Below, piece by piece: positions 1 through 12,400 of a DNA stretch of 64,000 bases; position 1 is the first letter of the stretch, and each line of letters begins with the position of its first letter. The translations under genes and the position numbers were made by a program. This DNA is from Plantago ovata (Eukaryota > Streptophyta > Magnoliopsida > Lamiales > Plantaginaceae). Under the pieces are notes generated by a model that was not told the DNA's origin, made no database searches, and saw only the letters and a list, made by a program, of their open reading frames with translations. The stretch spans positions 84,340,085 through 84,404,084 of the forward strand of contig CM051458.1 in the NCBI GenBank assembly GCA_028274465.1. Reading direction: 5' to 3'.

Positions 1-1020
1 AATGAAAGACCTTGGAAAAAGAAAGTACTGCTTGGGTATCAAACACTTGAAAAATTGGACGTTCGTGCACTAGTCAAATTATTTGAATAGGGTGTTGAAG
101 AAATTTTATATGGATAAGGCTCATCCATTGAGTACACCCATGGTCGTAAGGTCTCTAAAAGTGGATAAAGACCCATTTAGACCTCGTGAAGATAATGAAG
201 AACTTCTTGGTCCTGACTCCTGAAGTACCATATCTTGGTGCTATTGGCGCATTTATGTATCTTGCTAACAATATACGACAAGATATAGCTTTCGTTGTTA
301 ATTAATTAGCAAGGTATAGTTCTTCTCCAACTCGATGGCATTGGAATGGGACCAAGCATGTACGTCGATATCTTCAAGGAACTGCAGATATGGGTTTGTC
401 CTATCCAAAGTCCAACAATTCAGAATTAATTGGGTATGCAGATGCAGGGTTTTCATATGCTTCTCAAAAGGGTCGATCTCAAACAGGTTATTTGTTCACA
501 TGTGGAGGTACAACTATCTCTTGGCATTCTGTTAAGCAAACATTATCTACTGTTTATTCTAACCATGCAGAAAAGTTAGTGATCCATAAGGCAAGTCGAG
601 AATATGTTTGCTTAAGATCTTTAACTGGGCATATTCGTGATATGTGTGGTCTTACATCCAAGAAGGAAGTTCCCACTGTACTATATAAGGATAATGCTTC
701 TTGCATAGCTCAACTGAATAAAGGCTTTGTCAAAGAAGATAGAACGAAACATATATCACCAAAGTTTTTCTTCACCCATGATCTACAGAAAGAAGGATCT
801 ATCCAAGTGCATAAGATTCGTTCATGTGACAACTTAGCAAATTTGTTCACCAAAACACTTCCAACATCAACATTTGAGAAGTTGGTTCGAGAGGTTGGAA
901 AGCGGCGGCTCAAAGATTTGAAGTGATGTTTTGATCAGGGGATAAAGATACGCACTGCATTCTCTTTTCCTTGACTAAGTTTTTATTCCACATGATTTTT
1001 CTTAGCAAGGCTTTTAATGA
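1..1020 (+). pseudogene. Decayed Ty1/copia polyprotein 3' end (RT tail, RNase H) and LTR start
   Basis: The first 330 bases translate, with several stops and frameshifts, into the end of a copia reverse transcriptase (KDLGKRKYCLGI, MDKAHPLSTPMVV, EDNEELLGP). The open stretch 390-926 is the RNase H domain: IGYADAGF near its start, the SHAE-like acidic site changed to SNHAEKL, then YKDNASCIAQL, RTKHISPKFFF, and a C-terminal NLANLFTKTLPTSTF. This gives the order RT then RNase H, as expected for copia. A purine-rich stretch near 935-943 is the likely polypurine tract, and the following ACGCACTGCATTCTC with TTTTAATGAGG at about 1012-1022 resembles the start of many copia LTRs. No second LTR is seen; the 5' part lies outside the window or is lost. 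Inactive remnant. Confidence 0.88.
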
Positions 1021-1154
1021 GGTATGTATAAATTAATATTTTATTAATTTACATAATAGCTAATCCATAAATGTGTAATATTCGTTTCGATTGTATAAAA
1101 AATAAGCGAATGTTATATTAAACAAATTAAAAATAAGTAATGATTTTTTTTAAC

Positions 1155-1700
1155 AATTGGTCGTTATTAATATGGAGAATTACAATAATATTTCCAATCC
1201 AGAGAAGATAAACATTTTGCAAGCAATCAATCTTGCAATTTCGGCTTAGACAACTAATGTTGAAAAGAACGCAATTGCTAATTGTTTTCGTCATTGCTAA
1301 TCCATTGAACTTGAACGATGCATCCAGGAGCTCCAAGTTTTAATTAAAGAGCAGAATTATCGTAACAAAATGGATGTTGAGAACCTTTTATACTACCTTG
1401 GAGAAAATGAAGTGACCGAGCTGCTAACCGATGAGCAACTCATTGAAGACATCATGGGACATGATAAAAATAACGAAGTTGAAGATGATAGTGTTGCATA
1501 GAAGCTTGTTAGTCGAAAACAAGTAATACATGCGACACTCATTGAATAATTTTCTACTACAACATGAGCATTTTACGCCGAAACTTCTAACTATACTTAG
1601 AAAACTTAAAGATTATATCCAAGGAGATACATATTTCAACAAGAAACAATTAACTATAGAGTCATTTTTCAATAAGTTGTGTAATTTAGTTACATATATA
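1155..1700 (+). pseudogene. pogo/Tigger-like transposase C-terminal remnant
   Basis: Read across stops and at least one frameshift, this stretch gives fragments such as NPEKINILQAINLAI, TTNVEKNAIANCFRHC, MDVENLLYYLGENEV, LLTDEQLIEDIMG, then in another frame HSLNNFLLQHEHFTPKLL and KKQLTIESFF. These resemble the C-terminal part of plant pogo/Tigger-type DDE transposases (Tc1/mariner superfamily, CENP-B relatives), which end in a helical tail and a QxxIxxFF motif. No intact catalytic triad is visible and no ends were located, so it is a decayed fragment directly downstream of the copia remnant. Family call is from recognisable text, not an alignment. Confidence 0.6.
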
Positions 1701-1759
1701 TATTTTTTAATAAAATTTAATGAATTATTAATTTATGTATCGGATGGACCTCTTTGATT

Positions 1760-1960
1760 TTAAGAAAAATTATTATCTTATAATATTAGCTAGGTTATTA
1801 ATTTAGCACGTTTGTCCCAAATCATGACCGGTGAAAATTATTATTTAGTCCAAATTATTATTTTGTCTAGGATTAATTTATACAAGTTCTTATGTAGTTT
1901 TTTTTTTAATTATTTTTTAAGGAACAAGGAATACTACTACTGATATTTTTTTAAGAACGA
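1760..1960. other. AT-rich DNA, no feature
   Basis: AT-rich sequence between the transposase remnant and the first CAGTTCAG-type element. No ORF, tRNA or recognisable repeat end was seen. Confidence 0.5.
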
Positions 1961-1963
1961 TTA

Positions 1964-2330
1964 CGGCTATGTTCGATCCTTTTATTTGAAATTTTTTTTA
2001 TTTAGTTCAAATTTATTTTGAGTTCAGATTTCTTTAATTGTTTTTAATTCAGTTTAAAATTTTCTCATACGAGAAGACTGATTGAATAATTATTAAAAAA
2101 AAAATGAAAGAATAACTATTTAGGCTTTGCTCTCTTCGTATAAAAACTCATTATTTTCATTTCAATTCAGTGCTCTTCAGATTCATTCAATTCTATTCAG
2201 GTTTGCTTAATTGTATTTTATACTACAAATAAATTCAGCCCAGTTTTATTTAGCTTCATTCAGTTCTGTTCAGTTCAACTCAATTCTGTTCAATTCAGTT
2301 CAGTTCTATTCAGACAAAAAGAATAATTTC
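1964..2330. repeat. CAGTTCAG-type MITE copies, degraded
   Basis: Two abutting degraded copies of a short inverted-repeat family rich in TTCAGTTCAG and ATTCAGTTC. The first starts near GGCTATGTTCGATCC, the second near 2133 with GGCTTTGCTCTCTTCG and ends about 2325 with CAGACAAAAAGAATAA. The same outer motif and inner repeats occur at 12.0 kb and 39.3 kb, where terminal inverted repeats are clearer. No coding capacity. Confidence 0.6.
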
Positions 2331-2335
2331 TTAGG

Positions 2336-3170
2336 GGATGTATGATTCAAGCGTGAGGAATGGAGATAATTAAAGTTTTAGTTACGTTACGTAGACTAAA
2401 ATAGTAAGATTGAACTTTAGTTCGATCTAGCCCTCGTCATTCATAAATAACCCAAAATATTGTGTATATTGGTGTCTCGTCAGTAATGATTGAAATTCAA
2501 CTCTCTAAACCAACGCAGTTGTTTACCGCAATCTCACTCCAACAGATCAAATCCTTATTCTCTGGGTTGCCACCCCACACTCTCTCAAATTTATATGATA
2601 TTGTTTGTTTTAAATCGAAGCTTTTACAAATTTGTTTTTCAAATCATCCAAAAAAACAAAATCAAAATTTTTAATTGAATTTATTTATTTATTTATTTAT
2701 TTTAAACAACAAAAAATTTATTGGAATTTCAAGTCTTGTACAAAAAATGTAAGAAATACTTTTCGCAATACAACCCGTGAACAAAACCAGAATACTAAAT
2801 TAGAATCAACAAATATACAATTAAAATCTGAATCAAATAACAAAGTATAATTTGATAGTTCAGCGCACAATGAATCCACCACCTCAACTTAACATACCAC
2901 ACCCACTTCACAAATCACAATATTAAGTCCGTAGCACAAAGCCAAACTTCCAAGCGCCCCAAAATTAGCAAATACTAAGAAACCAATTGAAAATCAGAAC
3001 TTTCACAACCATCATGATCGAGTCCGAAAGGAGTACCACCCCACTAGTCAACCTCCTACACCATTTGTCCTTTCAGACAAAGTGGCAAAATATTTAAAAA
3101 TATGGTTGGGGGGGGGGGGTGGTACTAAGGATCAAAAAACCATATCATAAGAGAAAGTCTCAACATACCC
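2336..3170. other. Non-coding AT-rich DNA
   Basis: No supported gene. It has an ATTT/TTTA low-complexity run at about 2680-2705 and a G-run of about 11 at 3108-3119. Short ORFs here look random in composition. Confidence 0.5.
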
Positions 3171-3177
3171 TATACCC

Positions 3178-3350
3178 AGTGGCGAATCTAAAAGTAATTA
3201 TAAGGGGTCAGAGTATAAAATTATAATTTTTAGAGGGGTTAAAATGTAAAATTTAGTTAATTTTTTTTTTTTTAAAAAAGAAAGAAAATGTAAATCTCAG
3301 GGGTCCAGTGACCCCACTGGACTCCCAGTGGCTTCGTCACACTACCTACA
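3178..3350 (+). repeat. CAGTGGCGAATCTA-type interspersed repeat, copy 1
   Basis: Begins CAGTGGCGAATCTA and closes with a loosely inverted counterpart, CCCAGTGGCTTCGTCACAC. The internal block AGGGGTTAAAATGTAAAATT recurs on the opposite strand at 29.0-29.15 kb together with the same CAGTGGCGAATCTA end, showing these are two copies of one family. It holds a 14-T run but no ORF. The class is not certain: a MITE or an LTR piece are both possible. Confidence 0.6.
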
Positions 3351-3960
3351 CCTATACCAACTCATTAGGATTCTGCTAAGGGTCTCCCGATACTAACCCA
3401 ACCCTTAGAATAAGCAGTAAAACCATCAAATTTAAAGGGATGTATTGTTCAAAACGTGGAGATAATCTTAATAATTGATGCTTTGTTGTTTAAGAAGCGT
3501 CAGATACCACATGTTATTAGCGTTCACATGAGTAAAGATTCATCTGCTTTTTTTTGGCGATACTTGGAGTAAAGATTTTATGTCCATGTTCACGTTTAGA
3601 TCCACGAATTAAAAATAATCATCTCCACAACAGGCATGATCCAACTCACACCATACTCGGAGAGAACATTATCGGCTATGATGATTTTGAGATTTAACGA
3701 GTTGGGTAAACCCGAATATTCATTACTTCTTCTACTCTACTTTTAAAACACTAAATAAACTCGATCATGTTTAATCAAATAGTACGAGTGGAGTACTTAA
3801 ATGCAACGAATTCAATACATGTCATTAGTTTGCAATGTCGTCTGTGAGATCGAGTATTAAATGGGACGAGCCAGATCGTTCAGTGTTGATTGTCAGTTTG
3901 CAATGAGAATTAAGTGCATATGGTAATGTGACTTACAGCTTGACCAAATCCCCATACTAC
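3351..3960. other. Unassigned intergenic DNA
   Basis: No ORF of note, no repeat ends and no RNA gene recognised. Confidence 0.5.
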
Positions 3961-3984
3961 ATTAATTAATATATGTAATCATCT

Positions 3985-4100
3985 TCTCAACTTAATTATC
4001 TTCGTTGAGCTTATGTTTCTGTTGTGCGTTCTTGTGCATTTATTATGCACTTTTTTATCTTATTTTTCGATTGATTAATAAAATTTTCTGTTTTAAAAAA
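3985..4100 (+). mobile_element. LINE 3' tail (5'-truncated)
   Basis: A short stretch ending AATAAAATTTTCTGTTTT followed by A10. The layout (TTATGCAC..., then an AATAAA-like signal, then a CYGTTT motif, then poly(A)) matches other LINE ends in this window at 16.6 and 50.5 kb. Probably a heavily 5'-truncated L1 copy; a processed transcript is the alternative. Confidence 0.5.
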
Positions 4101-5290
4101 AAAACTTAATTACTTTCGTTAGATACATAAAAGATAAAAGCAAACCTACAAATATGGCAATAACCTAAAATATTTTAAAATTATATATGTTTAGTTTTAT
4201 CAATAAAAATTTATATTTTATCACTATTAAAGGGGTTTTAATTACTTAATAAATAATATTGATGTTTATTGTCTGTTTTTAAGTTAAATATAGACGATTT
4301 CCTATAGGAATTTTATGCTAGAAGGACAGAATCCTTTCTCATCATACGTGCCCAATTGCTTAAACTAGCTTACTCGACTCGTATTATATTTGGAGATTAG
4401 GGACATTCTTCAAACTTCAACTCCTAAAACACTCTGGCTTATTAGACTCCCATGTGATGCTTAGAACTAATGAAATGATTAATTCTAAATAATCTGATCA
4501 ACAAAATAATTAAAAGAGAATAAAGTTGTTAAATAATTTAAGATGTCCATATTAATTACGACGCCACTTTTTCAACATTACGCCAATCTCTTAATCTCCA
4601 AATGATATTAAACGAGCATCGTAGAAAACTTCATACTAGTTTTAACATGTGAACGGGATGAATTTATTTTACATGTGATCAAAATATATGATCCGCTTTC
4701 CTCAAGTCAAAGGGTCTTTGTGGATGTATGCCAGGTCTGGTTGCATCGTTTAGTTTTAGATTTTAGTAATAAAATGTAAATGTAAATAATGTGTGATTTT
4801 AATAAACTTAATTTTTCCTTAAAAAAAAACAAGTCAAAGGCTCTTTATTTGATCATATCGATTTTCTGTTCTTTCTTTTTTTTCTTTTTTTTTTTTTTTT
4901 CGTTTTTTCAAATCTCACTCAACTATAAATACTTCAATCAAGATAATTATTGTTATCAGATCAATTATTTTAGGCAAATAGATAACACAAAAAGTCATAC
5001 AAACCGTGCACCACATGTATGTTTTGCAAAATCGATTTATAAGGTTATTTTGATAAAATAGGTGACAGCTAAAAGTAAAGCGAACACAACGTGTGTATCT
5101 TTTTAAAAATCAATTTATGAGGTGAAGGATTGGTGCATTACAAAGAACTTAACTTATAATTCTTGTGTGGATAATCTGGAATACAAGAAATGATTTCATC
5201 TTTGCTAATAAGACAATTTATTGCTTTCATCTAAGAAGAGAATTGCATAATCTAACTAGAGAGACTTTCTTAACAAATATGACTGCAACC
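4101..5290. other. Non-coding AT-rich DNA with poly(T) tract
   Basis: No gene supported. A T-rich tract spans about 4866-4905, and the ORF over it is low complexity. Nothing else recognised. Confidence 0.5.
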
Positions 5291-5294
5291 AACT

Positions 5295-5992
5295 CATAGG
5301 TAAGGTAAGTATAAAGGTCCCTTGCAAATGGATTAAACCACCTCAAGGTAAAGTTTGTTTAAATACGGACGGTTCCTTTTTAAATGAATATGAAGGAGCA
5401 GGTATTGGATATGTTATAAAAGATGACAAAGGTGAACTTGTGGTGGCTTTATCTGCTTATATAGGAAGAGCTACCAACAATACACCATAATTGATGACCA
5501 ATAAAGCAGGATTAATCTTATGCCAGAACTTGAACTTTATTGATATTATAGTTCAATCGAACTCCACTTATGCAGTGAATTATCTAACCAGAGTGAATCA
5601 AGCAGCATGGCAGCACAAGGCGTTGGTCCAAGAAATTGAAGAAATCAGAAGAAGCAAGAATGTGGTTGTTTGTTTATCGGGAAGGAAATGGTGTAGCTGA
5701 CTCATTAGCAAAAAAGGAAGTGAAATTAGAAAGTTAAGGCAAAGACAGGCAAATTTTCAAGAATCGGAAGCTAGTCGTAGCTTCTGCGGGAATGAGGAGG
5801 TTGTCAGTAGTACTTGTAGCTCTGAGTTTATCAACTCCTTAGAGCCTAGTATTTACTATAAGAATAATTGCCCTGCGTAGCTATCTCATCTTTTATTTCA
5901 AACTTAGATAATGTTGTGTACCGATCTGTTCGACAAAGCAGATCTAACTTTGATATTTCGTAGTTAATAAATGACCGTTTCCTTTTAAAAAA
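5295..5992 (+). pseudogene. LINE ORF2 C-terminal fragment: RNase H domain plus 3' tail
   Basis: Translation gives CKWIKPPQGKVCLNTDGSF, then GAGIGYVIKDDKGELVVAL, a stop at about 5488, and DIIVQSNSTYAVNYLTRVNQ. This is the plant non-LTR RNase H domain: the first Asp is in NTDGS, while the usual EGD-type Asp position reads QSN, so catalytic residues are lost. It ends near 5992 with AATAAATGACCGTTTCC then A8. The copy is 5' truncated and carries stops, so it is dead. Confidence 0.8.
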
Positions 5993-6088
5993 AAGGTCAT
6001 TGTGATCATGCAGCTAATCAATGCAAATTAAATTATTAGAATATGAACACCCGTTTAAAACGCCTTATCAAGAGAGTATTCAATACTC

Positions 6089-6328
6089 CGTTTCATTAAT
6101 AAGTTCCTAAGGGGGCTATTCATCGCGACCTTTGACCACGTATAACTCCTAAATTATATTAGAGAAAAATATAATAAAATTATATTATGAAATTAATTGG
6201 AGTATATTTTCATAATCAACTTTTAATTTATATTGATACAATTTAATTTAAAAGATATACGTGATCAAAGATCGCGATTAATAGTCCCCTTAGAAACTTT
6301 TTACTGAAACGGACCGATGTAGTATATA
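6089..6328. mobile_element. Stowaway-like MITE
   Basis: A near-palindromic element of about 240 bp. The left arm reads CTCCGTTTCATTAATAAG then CCTAAGGGGGCTATT and CGCGACCTTTGACCACGTAT; the right arm is the inverse, with ATACGTGATCAAAGATCGCG, AATAGTCCCCTTAG and TGAAACGG. TA dinucleotides flank the arms. Size, CTCCGT-type termini and the TA target fit Tc1/mariner-derived Stowaway elements. Non-coding. Confidence 0.7.
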
Positions 6329-6329
6329 T

Positions 6330-8100
6330 TTTGATTTTCGTACCTCTCCTCCAGCTACGTGGAATTGAATTTCAACATTGAAGTAAACATTTAGTTTATA
6401 GTCTCACCTTCAATTGTTTATTACTTTATTCATGTATTGTGTAAACCATAATCCATCAGACTTATACTAGCTTAATAGACCTTACAGCTTTCACATAGGA
6501 AGCCAATCACATTGCAAATCTACATATATGTACTACACAGTGATGCATTTCTTGCATCAGTATTAACATAGTGATGCTATGTATCAAGCATTAAATGACA
6601 TTAATTAGAAGTTAGAGGCACATGGAGCCATGGAGGACAATTATAAAAAAAAGGGGAAAGATTAATAATTGTTCGCTTCTTATAATGGCTACTGGGTAGT
6701 ACTTGTACTTGAATAACATTTGAATATCCAGAATTTTCTCAACTGGTAGTTGGGATGCTTCTGTTGTCAGGTAACATGTAATGAAATATAATCATTACAT
6801 AACTGCTAATCAAGATTAGTTAGATTAATAAAATATAAAGTCGTTGATACGGTAGAATATGCATGTTCAGGATCCAGCTCCATATGGGGCTTGTCTCTAG
6901 TTTATGACCAAGTTAGACTAATTTTCTTTAATTTTGGATTTACCTAATGAGGGAAGAGAATGAAAAAATATAATAAGCCAAAAATACATGAGAAAATACA
7001 CATGTTATTTTTCAACCATGATAGCAAATCAAACGCTTTAATCCTAAGTTCGACTATCTAGTTATCATGATATTTAAGTAACGCGAGATTTTAAAAATCA
7101 AACTTTACTATTCGAAAGTCCATCTATATTAAATTGTCTCCCTAAATAAAAATGTTAAAATGAATTTACAATATGCTAATAAAGTATTATTGACAATCAC
7201 AAACGAAACCATCAAGGCATCAATAACAATTATATATAGTGAAGCGGCCGTACTATTAATGGACTGTTTATGGCTTAATCTAAGTTGCTGAGCGGTTTAA
7301 CTGACCAGGCTCAAAGCCAGGGTAGGAAAGTTAATTCGATTAGGCTTACGTTGACGCAATGTATACTCAAAAAGTAATATATATAGAAAAAAAGAATGAA
7401 CCTCATCGAATTAACTTTCTCGATCGTAAACCTGCTAGCAATTTACGGTTAAATCGACCATGTTCAAGGCCCAGGGTTATTAATGGGCTCATAATCCACT
7501 TAGCTCAATCTTATGGACTACATTGACATGCCATGAACTCGGCTTTAAGCTCTTAACATGCAGACAATTAATCTTTAATTTGTACGAGTATTACAATAAG
7601 TCATTAGTCAATAACACGCACTGCGCGTCCTGGTTACTTTAAAGGGACTATATTGCCCCAATCGAGTAATTGGGCTTAAGCCCTGCAAGAAACATCTTAT
7701 CAGTCCAACTAAAATTTGATTTGCAAATTGGAATTAATATACAGTAATGGCCGTTTAGCTTTAGTCACACACAGCTTAGTCCAATGGAATTAAGAGTTAT
7801 GAACAACTTTTGTCATGATGAGCTTTGATGACTCATAACTCATGAGTCCAGCCCAGTAAAACCAACATTTGGACCAGAAAATGTAAGCCCAACATCTATC
7901 ACAGCTTTCTATTCGAACTTTACACGAGTCATTTTGTACTTTGACCATAAAATAATATTAACTTAATTTTCACAATCTCTTTAATTAATTTTTTTCACAA
8001 TATTCTATGGTATTTTCTAAAATAAATTTTGACCATAAATAACTTTCAAATTATATCAGAAAAGTAAATAAATTGTACTGGAAAATTAAGAAAATAATAC
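6330..8100. other. Unassigned intergenic DNA
   Basis: About 1.8 kb without a supported gene. The stretch 7220-7640 is less AT-rich and may be old repeat DNA, but I could not find termini or coding remnants. Confidence 0.4.
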
Positions 8101-8104
8101 TTTA

Positions 8105-10850
8105 ATAGTACTGTTTTATTGTTGGTCATTCTGTTACTAAATGTGTACTCTCTTTGCTGAATAATCATGTATTTGATTCTGCCTTAAATTTTACCCATGT
8201 TGTGCTTATCCCTAAGTGTTAGTCACCAGACCTTATTACCCAATTCCGCCCCATTAGCCTTAGTAATGTAATTTTTAAAATCACTTCTAAGGTTATCACC
8301 AACCGACTGAAACCTCACATGTCTTCCATAATTTCATAAACTCAATCTGCTTTTGTCCCGAATCGCCTTATTACAGATAATGTGTTGGTAGCGTATGAAA
8401 TAAATCATAATTTGAAACACAAAACCAAGGGTAAGGACGTTTTTATGGCTTTAAAATTGGATATGAGCAAGGCCTATGATCGGGTTGAGTGGATTTTTCT
8501 TGAAAGAGTGTTAGATAAGTTAGGTTTTGATCAGAGGTTTATTCACCTTATTATGCTGTGTGTTCGTACAGTTTCGTACTCTGTACTTCTTAATGGTGAG
8601 CCTCTAGATTCTTTTCAGCCAGAAAGAGGGATCAGGCAGGGTGATCCTTTATCTCCTTTTTTTTTTTTTGTTCTGTACGAAAGCTTTTAGTGCACTTTTC
8701 AAAAATGCGGAGGAGAGGGAGGTGTTGAAAGGTGTTGCAGTAGCACCTTCAGCTCCTAGGATCTCTCATCTTCTTTTTGCTGATGATACTCTTTTGTTTT
8801 GCCATGCTAATGCTGAGACTGCTACTGAGATTGCAAGTATTCTTCATAGATATAGTTTGGCTTCTGGGCAAATTATTAATCTTGACAAGTCTACTGTTGT
8901 TTTCAGCAAAAACGTGGTGAATGAAAGAGTAGAGGCAATTAGGAGAATTCTTCATGTTAGAGTTGTCGATAAGCATGAAAAATACTTGGGTTTGCCAACA
9001 GAAATGGGTAGGTCTAAGAAAGAGATTTTTAGTTGGTTGAGGGATAGGGTGTGGAGTAAGCTAGAAGGGTTTGGGAATCGTTTGTTATCTAAGGCGGAGA
9101 AGGAGATCCTAATTAAAGCTGTCATTCAAGCTATTCCTACTTATGTCATGGGTTGTTTCAAAATTCCAGATTATTTACTTACTGAAATCGAGTCCTTAAT
9201 TGCAAGATTTTGGTGGGGAAATGAAAATGAAAAGAAAATCCATTGGATTAATTGGAGTAAGTTGTGTGATAGCAAGAGGGATGGAGGCATGGGTTTTAGG
9301 GATTTGAGGTCTTTTAACATTGCCATGTTGGGAAAACAAATTTGGAGTATTATTGAATTTCCAAATTCTTTGTTGAGTCGGGTTTTTAAAGCAAAGTATT
9401 TTCCTAATTGCGATGTCTTAGAAGCTACTTTTAAACAGAATGCATCTTTTACTTGGAAGAGCATCTATGTGGCCATGGGACTGGTTCAACATGGGGTTCG
9501 TTGGCGTGTTGGCAATGGTAGATCTATTAGTATTTGGGATGATAATTGGATCCCAAGAGATGCGGGGTTGAAGCCTTTTACCCCGAATTTTTTACATTTG
9601 GGTGATGCTTCTGTTGATATGTTAATAGAACCTTCTGGGGGGGCTTGGGATGTTTGTATGGTACAAAGCTTGTTTTGGACAGAAGATGCGACTGAGATCT
9701 TGAAAATACCTTTGTCTCTCACTGATATAACTGATTCAAGAGTATGACATTACTCTAAGTTCGGTACTTATTCTGTCCGCTCTGCTTATTATCTACATCG
9801 TCGCCTTAAGCTTGAGTTGAATCAAAACAGAGTTGGTAGTGGTAGTTCTGCAGGTCAGGGAGTTAATTTTGATTGGATTTGGCAGGTTGTTGTGCCAAAT
9901 AAAGTTAAGGTGTTCCTTTGGCGTGTGGTTCATAATATACTACCCACTCTTGTTAATTTACAACGACGACGTGTAGTAGAGTCCACTGTTTGTCCTGTCT
10001 GTTCATGTGGTCAAGAGGATTTGGTGCATATTATGATTGCGTGTCATTGCTCACGATGTTTTTGGGCTTTATCAGGTGTACGCGTTCATCATCTATTTAC
10101 AAATCACATGTCTGTTCTTGAATGGATCTTGGTTGTCCGTTCAATGGTGTCTAAGGAACAGTTTGCAGTTTTTGTTCTTTCTTGTTGGCATATTTGGGGG
10201 AATAGAAACAGGATTACTCACAACCAGGAACGATGGGAGCCTTTGGATGGAGTTAGCTTTGTGGCAGATTATTTACACCGATTCCAGGCTGCAAAACAGC
10301 AGCTGCAGCAACCACGACCGCCTGAGCAGATTGACAGATGGATTCCTCCTGCTCCACCATTTGTGAAATTCAATTTTGATGCTTCTATCCGTAAGGAGCC
10401 GTCAGGGGTAAGTTTGGGAGTTGTTGGTAGAGATCATTTGGGCTGCATTATTATTTGGCGTCGTGCTTTTACACCATTCATACAGGTGCCAGAAGTGGGG
10501 GAAGTTTGGCCTTTGCGGTTGGCTATGTGTATTGCCGCTGAACTTCAGTTACAGCACCTTATATTTGAAGGGGACTGCCAATTCATTATCCAGCAACTCC
10601 AACATGGTTCAGGTCCTTTTTTGTGTGCATCAGGTCATACACTTCAAGAGATTCTGAGTTAGTCTTATTTATTTTCTTCTATTAGTTTTCGTTTTGTGAA
10701 TCGCACTTGTAATAAAGCAGCCCATATGGTTGCACATGACGTTTTCATAGATAATTTTGGTTTTGAATCTCTTCCATTTGAGAGCCCTGATGTAACCTCT
10801 TGATTGTTTCTTGGATCAATAGATGACCGTTTTCATTGCTAAAAAAAAAG
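8105..10850 (+). pseudogene. L1-type LINE ORF2 fragment: reverse transcriptase, zf-RVT, RNase H
   Basis: A 5'-truncated non-LTR retrotransposon. From about 8200 it reads PDLITQFRPISLSNVIFK, then [27 protein letters not shown] and [13 protein letters not shown] blocks with the first catalytic Asp in [11 protein letters not shown]12 tract at about 8658-8669 shifts the frame; the next frame has HLLFADDTLLF with the FADD catalytic box (8767-8799), then the thumb and the zf-RVT region (KVFLWRVVHNILPT, CPVCSCGQEDLVHI). A TGA at 9745-9747 stands where a Trp is usual. RNase H follows with FNFDASI, EVWPLRLA and EGDCQ. A TAG at 10660-10662 precedes the final SFRFVNRTCNKAAHMVAH. It ends with GACCGTTTTC and A9 at about 10,850. 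Three lesions make it non-functional, but sequence quality suggests moderate age. Confidence 0.93.
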
Positions 10851-10911
10851 AAAAAGCAATTCGTGATCAAATTTATCCAGAAAAGTCAAATAAGAATATT
10901 GTAAAAAAGAA

Positions 10912-11400
10912 GGGCTTCTTATATCTATCACCCCTCTTAGTCGATTTCATTACAGATAGGTCCTCGTTAGTCAAACAATTACATCCAGCTCTTCTGTTAA
11001 TCGATTTAATTACATGTAGGCTCACGACCTTGACTTTACACTAATTAAAACAATGAATATACATTTTTTTACCTTGGTCAAATATTGAGTTTTGACTAAG
11101 GCCAAACAACTATAATTTTTATTAATTGCACATTTAACTCAAATCCTTTTAATTTTACAAATTTGTCACTTAATAATTCAATTTAAGGTATGTAACTTTT
11201 TTAATTTCAAAATATTTTCACATTTTATTGCAAAGTAACCCCAAATTATTTTAAATCTTTTAAAATTAATCCAATATAAAAAAAAATAAAAAAACCTGAA
11301 ACTGCACAGCTCCGACCTGGTCGGAACTGCACAGCTCTGGTCGGAGCTGTAAAGCTCCTATTAAGGTCGGAGCTGTGATAGTAATAGTTAGTGAGGATTA
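10912..11400 (-). mobile_element. Mutator-like MITE with AGCTCC palindromes, copy A (truncated)
   Basis: It starts GGGCTTCTTATATCTATC, which matches the inverse of the right end of copy C at 23.1 kb. It then follows the same non-coding body (GTCACTTAATAATTCAA, TTTTGACTAAGGCCAAACAA) in inverse orientation, reaching a cluster of AGCTCCGACC/GGTCGGAGCT palindromes at about 11,309-11,375. The other terminus is not found, so this copy looks truncated just after the palindromes. Confidence 0.7.
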
Positions 11401-11839
11401 AAGTATAAACAATATAATGTATCAAAAATGCATTTACATATATCTTCTCGTATTTTAGCGGTCGATGATTGCATTCGTTACCGCTAACTAATTACTTTAG
11501 CAGCATGTATCAAAGCTCCATCAATCGTGAGTATAGAGAGCATGCATGAACCAGTGATATATGCATCTTTTAGCTATGTTCAGGTGAGACGTGTGGAAAG
11601 CCTTGCTCGATCAGAATCATTAACGATTAACAAAAAGAGGTTTTAAACTTGTAATGATCCTACTTTTATCTTTTATGGCGACAAAACCATTGGCACAAAT
11701 CGGGTTACGTCATTACTTTCCGTTAATCATAGTTTACATAATTACACGCATGGCCATATTTAATTTATGAATAATTGCATTCAAGAGTTTTGTGGGCTTT
11801 ATAATTTGAAAACTACGTGGGTTGTCTTTGATTCGCATA

Positions 11840-12400
11840 AAATATTTTGAATCGAACTGAACTTAATAAATCTGAATTTAGTTGAACTAAATAAATTTAA
11901 ATTGAACTTAATTAATCTGAACTTAACTTATTTAAAGTATAAATTTTAACTAAGCAAACATGAACTGGACTGAATTTATCTGAACTGAATTGAATTGAAC
12001 TGAACTTAGACTTTGTTCTTTTCATATGAAAATTGATTATTTAAAATTCAGTTCAGATCAGTTCAGATGCATTAAGTTCAGTTCAGTTCAAATTTTGTAT
12101 TACAAATAAGTTCAGTTCAGTTCAGATCCATTCAGTTCAGTTCAGACTTTTTCGGACGAATTATCTTCGTCTGAACTGAACTGAACTTCATGGATCTGAA
12201 CTGAACTTATTTGTAGTATAAAATACTATTAAAAAAATTAGTACTGAGCTGAACATGATGCATATGAACTGAACTGATCTGAACTGAACTTAAAATAATC
12301 AATTTTCAGACGAAGAGAACAGAGCCTAACTATTCTGAACTGAAATGAACTTAATTATTTTAAACTGAACTGAACTGAACTTATTTAAACTCGAACTATT
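11840..12400. mobile_element. CAGTTCAG-type inverted-repeat element (nested copies)
   Basis: The core element lies about 12,008-12,335. Its left end reads AGACTTTGTTCTTTTC then TGAAAATTGATTATTT, and its right end is the inverse, AATCAATTTTCAG then GACGAAGAGAACAGAGCCT. The arms are filled with TTCAGTTCAG and its complement TGAACTGAAC, so the whole can fold back. Additional arm-like TGAACTGAAC blocks lie outside at 11,845-12,005 and 12,336-12,390, which suggests nested or rearranged copies. No coding capacity. Confidence 0.7.

Noticed and set aside
4789..5061. 90-aa ORF over a poly(T) tract
   Set aside because: Its length is due to a poly-Phe low-complexity run. No domain or gene structure.
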